From Monarcha castaneiventris obscurior (taxonomy: Eukaryota; Chordata; Aves; Passeriformes; Monarchidae): a stretch of DNA of 64,000 nt. The notes beneath the pieces were generated by a model. It saw nothing but the letters and a program-made list of their open reading frames with translations, did not search any database and was not told the origin of the DNA. Made by a program: the position numbers and the translations under genes. Shown in pieces: positions 63,571 to 64,000 of this stretch. Numbering within the stretch: the stretch's first letter is position 1; the number at the start of each line of letters is the position of its first letter. Location of the stretch: assembly GCA_026261815.1 (NCBI GenBank), contig JAMPIT010000059.1, positions 13,998,001-14,062,000 on the forward strand, given 5' to 3'.

Positions 63571-64000
63571 ACATCTCCACAGTCTGTTTTGTTGTCCCAT
63601 TCCATGAGCTTTGCCTTCTCTCCCTCAGGACAGAAGCTGCTTTGCCAGATACTCTTTTGTAGCTGCACAGCTATGGATGCCAGCTTTGGATACCAACATG
63701 CAGTAAGGGCTGTTCATGCTTCTCCACTGGAAAAATGAAGTGAGTCTGAGGTGTCCCTGCCAACCTGGCAGTGCTGGTGGTAGCACTGGTTGAGCCTGGG
63801 ACGTATCATGAAGCCCAAACAAGCAGTAGCTTGTGGAGCTCACTGGTCCCACAGGTCCCTGCCAAGGGTTAAGTGTGGGCATTTTTAAAGTGTGTTTCTG
63901 AATCGGGATGCTTGCTTGTTTTGGAGACTGATTTATTTCCTCCTGTTCGTGTTTGGGATCAGAGCACTTGTTTCCTCTGACTCCTGATGTCTCTGTGGTC
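63571..64000 (+). other. BCL2: BCL2 large intron, segment 5 (window end)
   Basis: Sequence beyond the recognisable CR1 body. The minus strand frame continues open in places (63625-63882), but I cannot match it to CR1 or to any gene. It may be further diverged CR1 or unrelated intron. Confidence 0.5.

Noticed and set aside
14391..64000. Search for the last BCL2 coding exon
   Set aside because: No acceptor followed by the expected DAFVELYG coding sequence was found. The exon must lie downstream, which fits the very long intron in other vertebrates.
1..64000. CRISPR arrays, tRNA or rRNA genes, bacterial operons, endogenous retroviruses
   Set aside because: No regular spaced repeats, cloverleaf-type tRNA boxes, rRNA sequence or gag-pol-like frames were seen. 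By-eye reading could miss small or degraded ones.

Overview
The window is vertebrate, almost certainly avian, nuclear DNA. Large introns, GT-AG exon boundaries, CpG-rich promoter sequence and CR1 non-LTR retrotransposon fragments ending in ATTCTATG-type repeats all point to a bird. The BCL2 coding exon reads like chicken BCL2 but differs in the flexible loop, so the species is probably a bird other than chicken; I cannot name it.

Layout, all on the + strand. Positions 1-1788 hold the 3' end of KDSR (3-ketodihydrosphingosine reductase, formerly FVT1): the tail of one intron, a 34-codon exon (1205-1306), a 362-bp intron and the 39-codon terminal exon (1669-1788). About 3.4 kb of probable KDSR 3'UTR follows, to a polyadenylation signal at 5151-5156, and it contains an inverted CR1 fragment. 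From about 5.2 to 11.6 kb is intergenic DNA with one GC-rich island (about 10.52-10.99 kb) that ends in a consensus-like splice donor. A second, much stronger CpG island (about 11.64-12.65 kb) is the BCL2 promoter and first-exon region, with GCC repeats and a five-tract G-quadruplex motif. A long 5' leader with at least five short upstream ORFs runs to the BCL2 start codon at 13806. The first coding exon (13806-14390, 195 codons) carries BH4, the flexible loop, BH3, BH1 and the start of BH2. The donor at 14391 opens a very large intron that fills the rest of the window. The last coding exon (end of BH2 and the membrane anchor) is not here.

The intron (14.4-64.0 kb) contains no gene I can support. 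It holds small CR1 remnants at about 22.3 and 36.1 kb, a 5'-truncated CR1 of about 1.3 kb at 62.3-63.6 kb with a broken reverse transcriptase, microsatellites, polypurine tracts, inverted repeats, G-quadruplex motifs and a few GC-rich islets that could be regulatory.

The two genes lie in tandem in the same order and orientation as in mammals. KDSR acts in sphingolipid synthesis at the ER and BCL2 blocks mitochondrial apoptosis; their adjacency is conserved synteny, not an operon. I found no CRISPR array, bacterial system or other novel multi-gene system. The most interesting signals concern BCL2 control and protein sequence: the upstream ORF cluster, the promoter G-quadruplex, a possible intron-retained isoform with an 81-residue tail, and lineage-specific residues in the BH3 groove region and loop.
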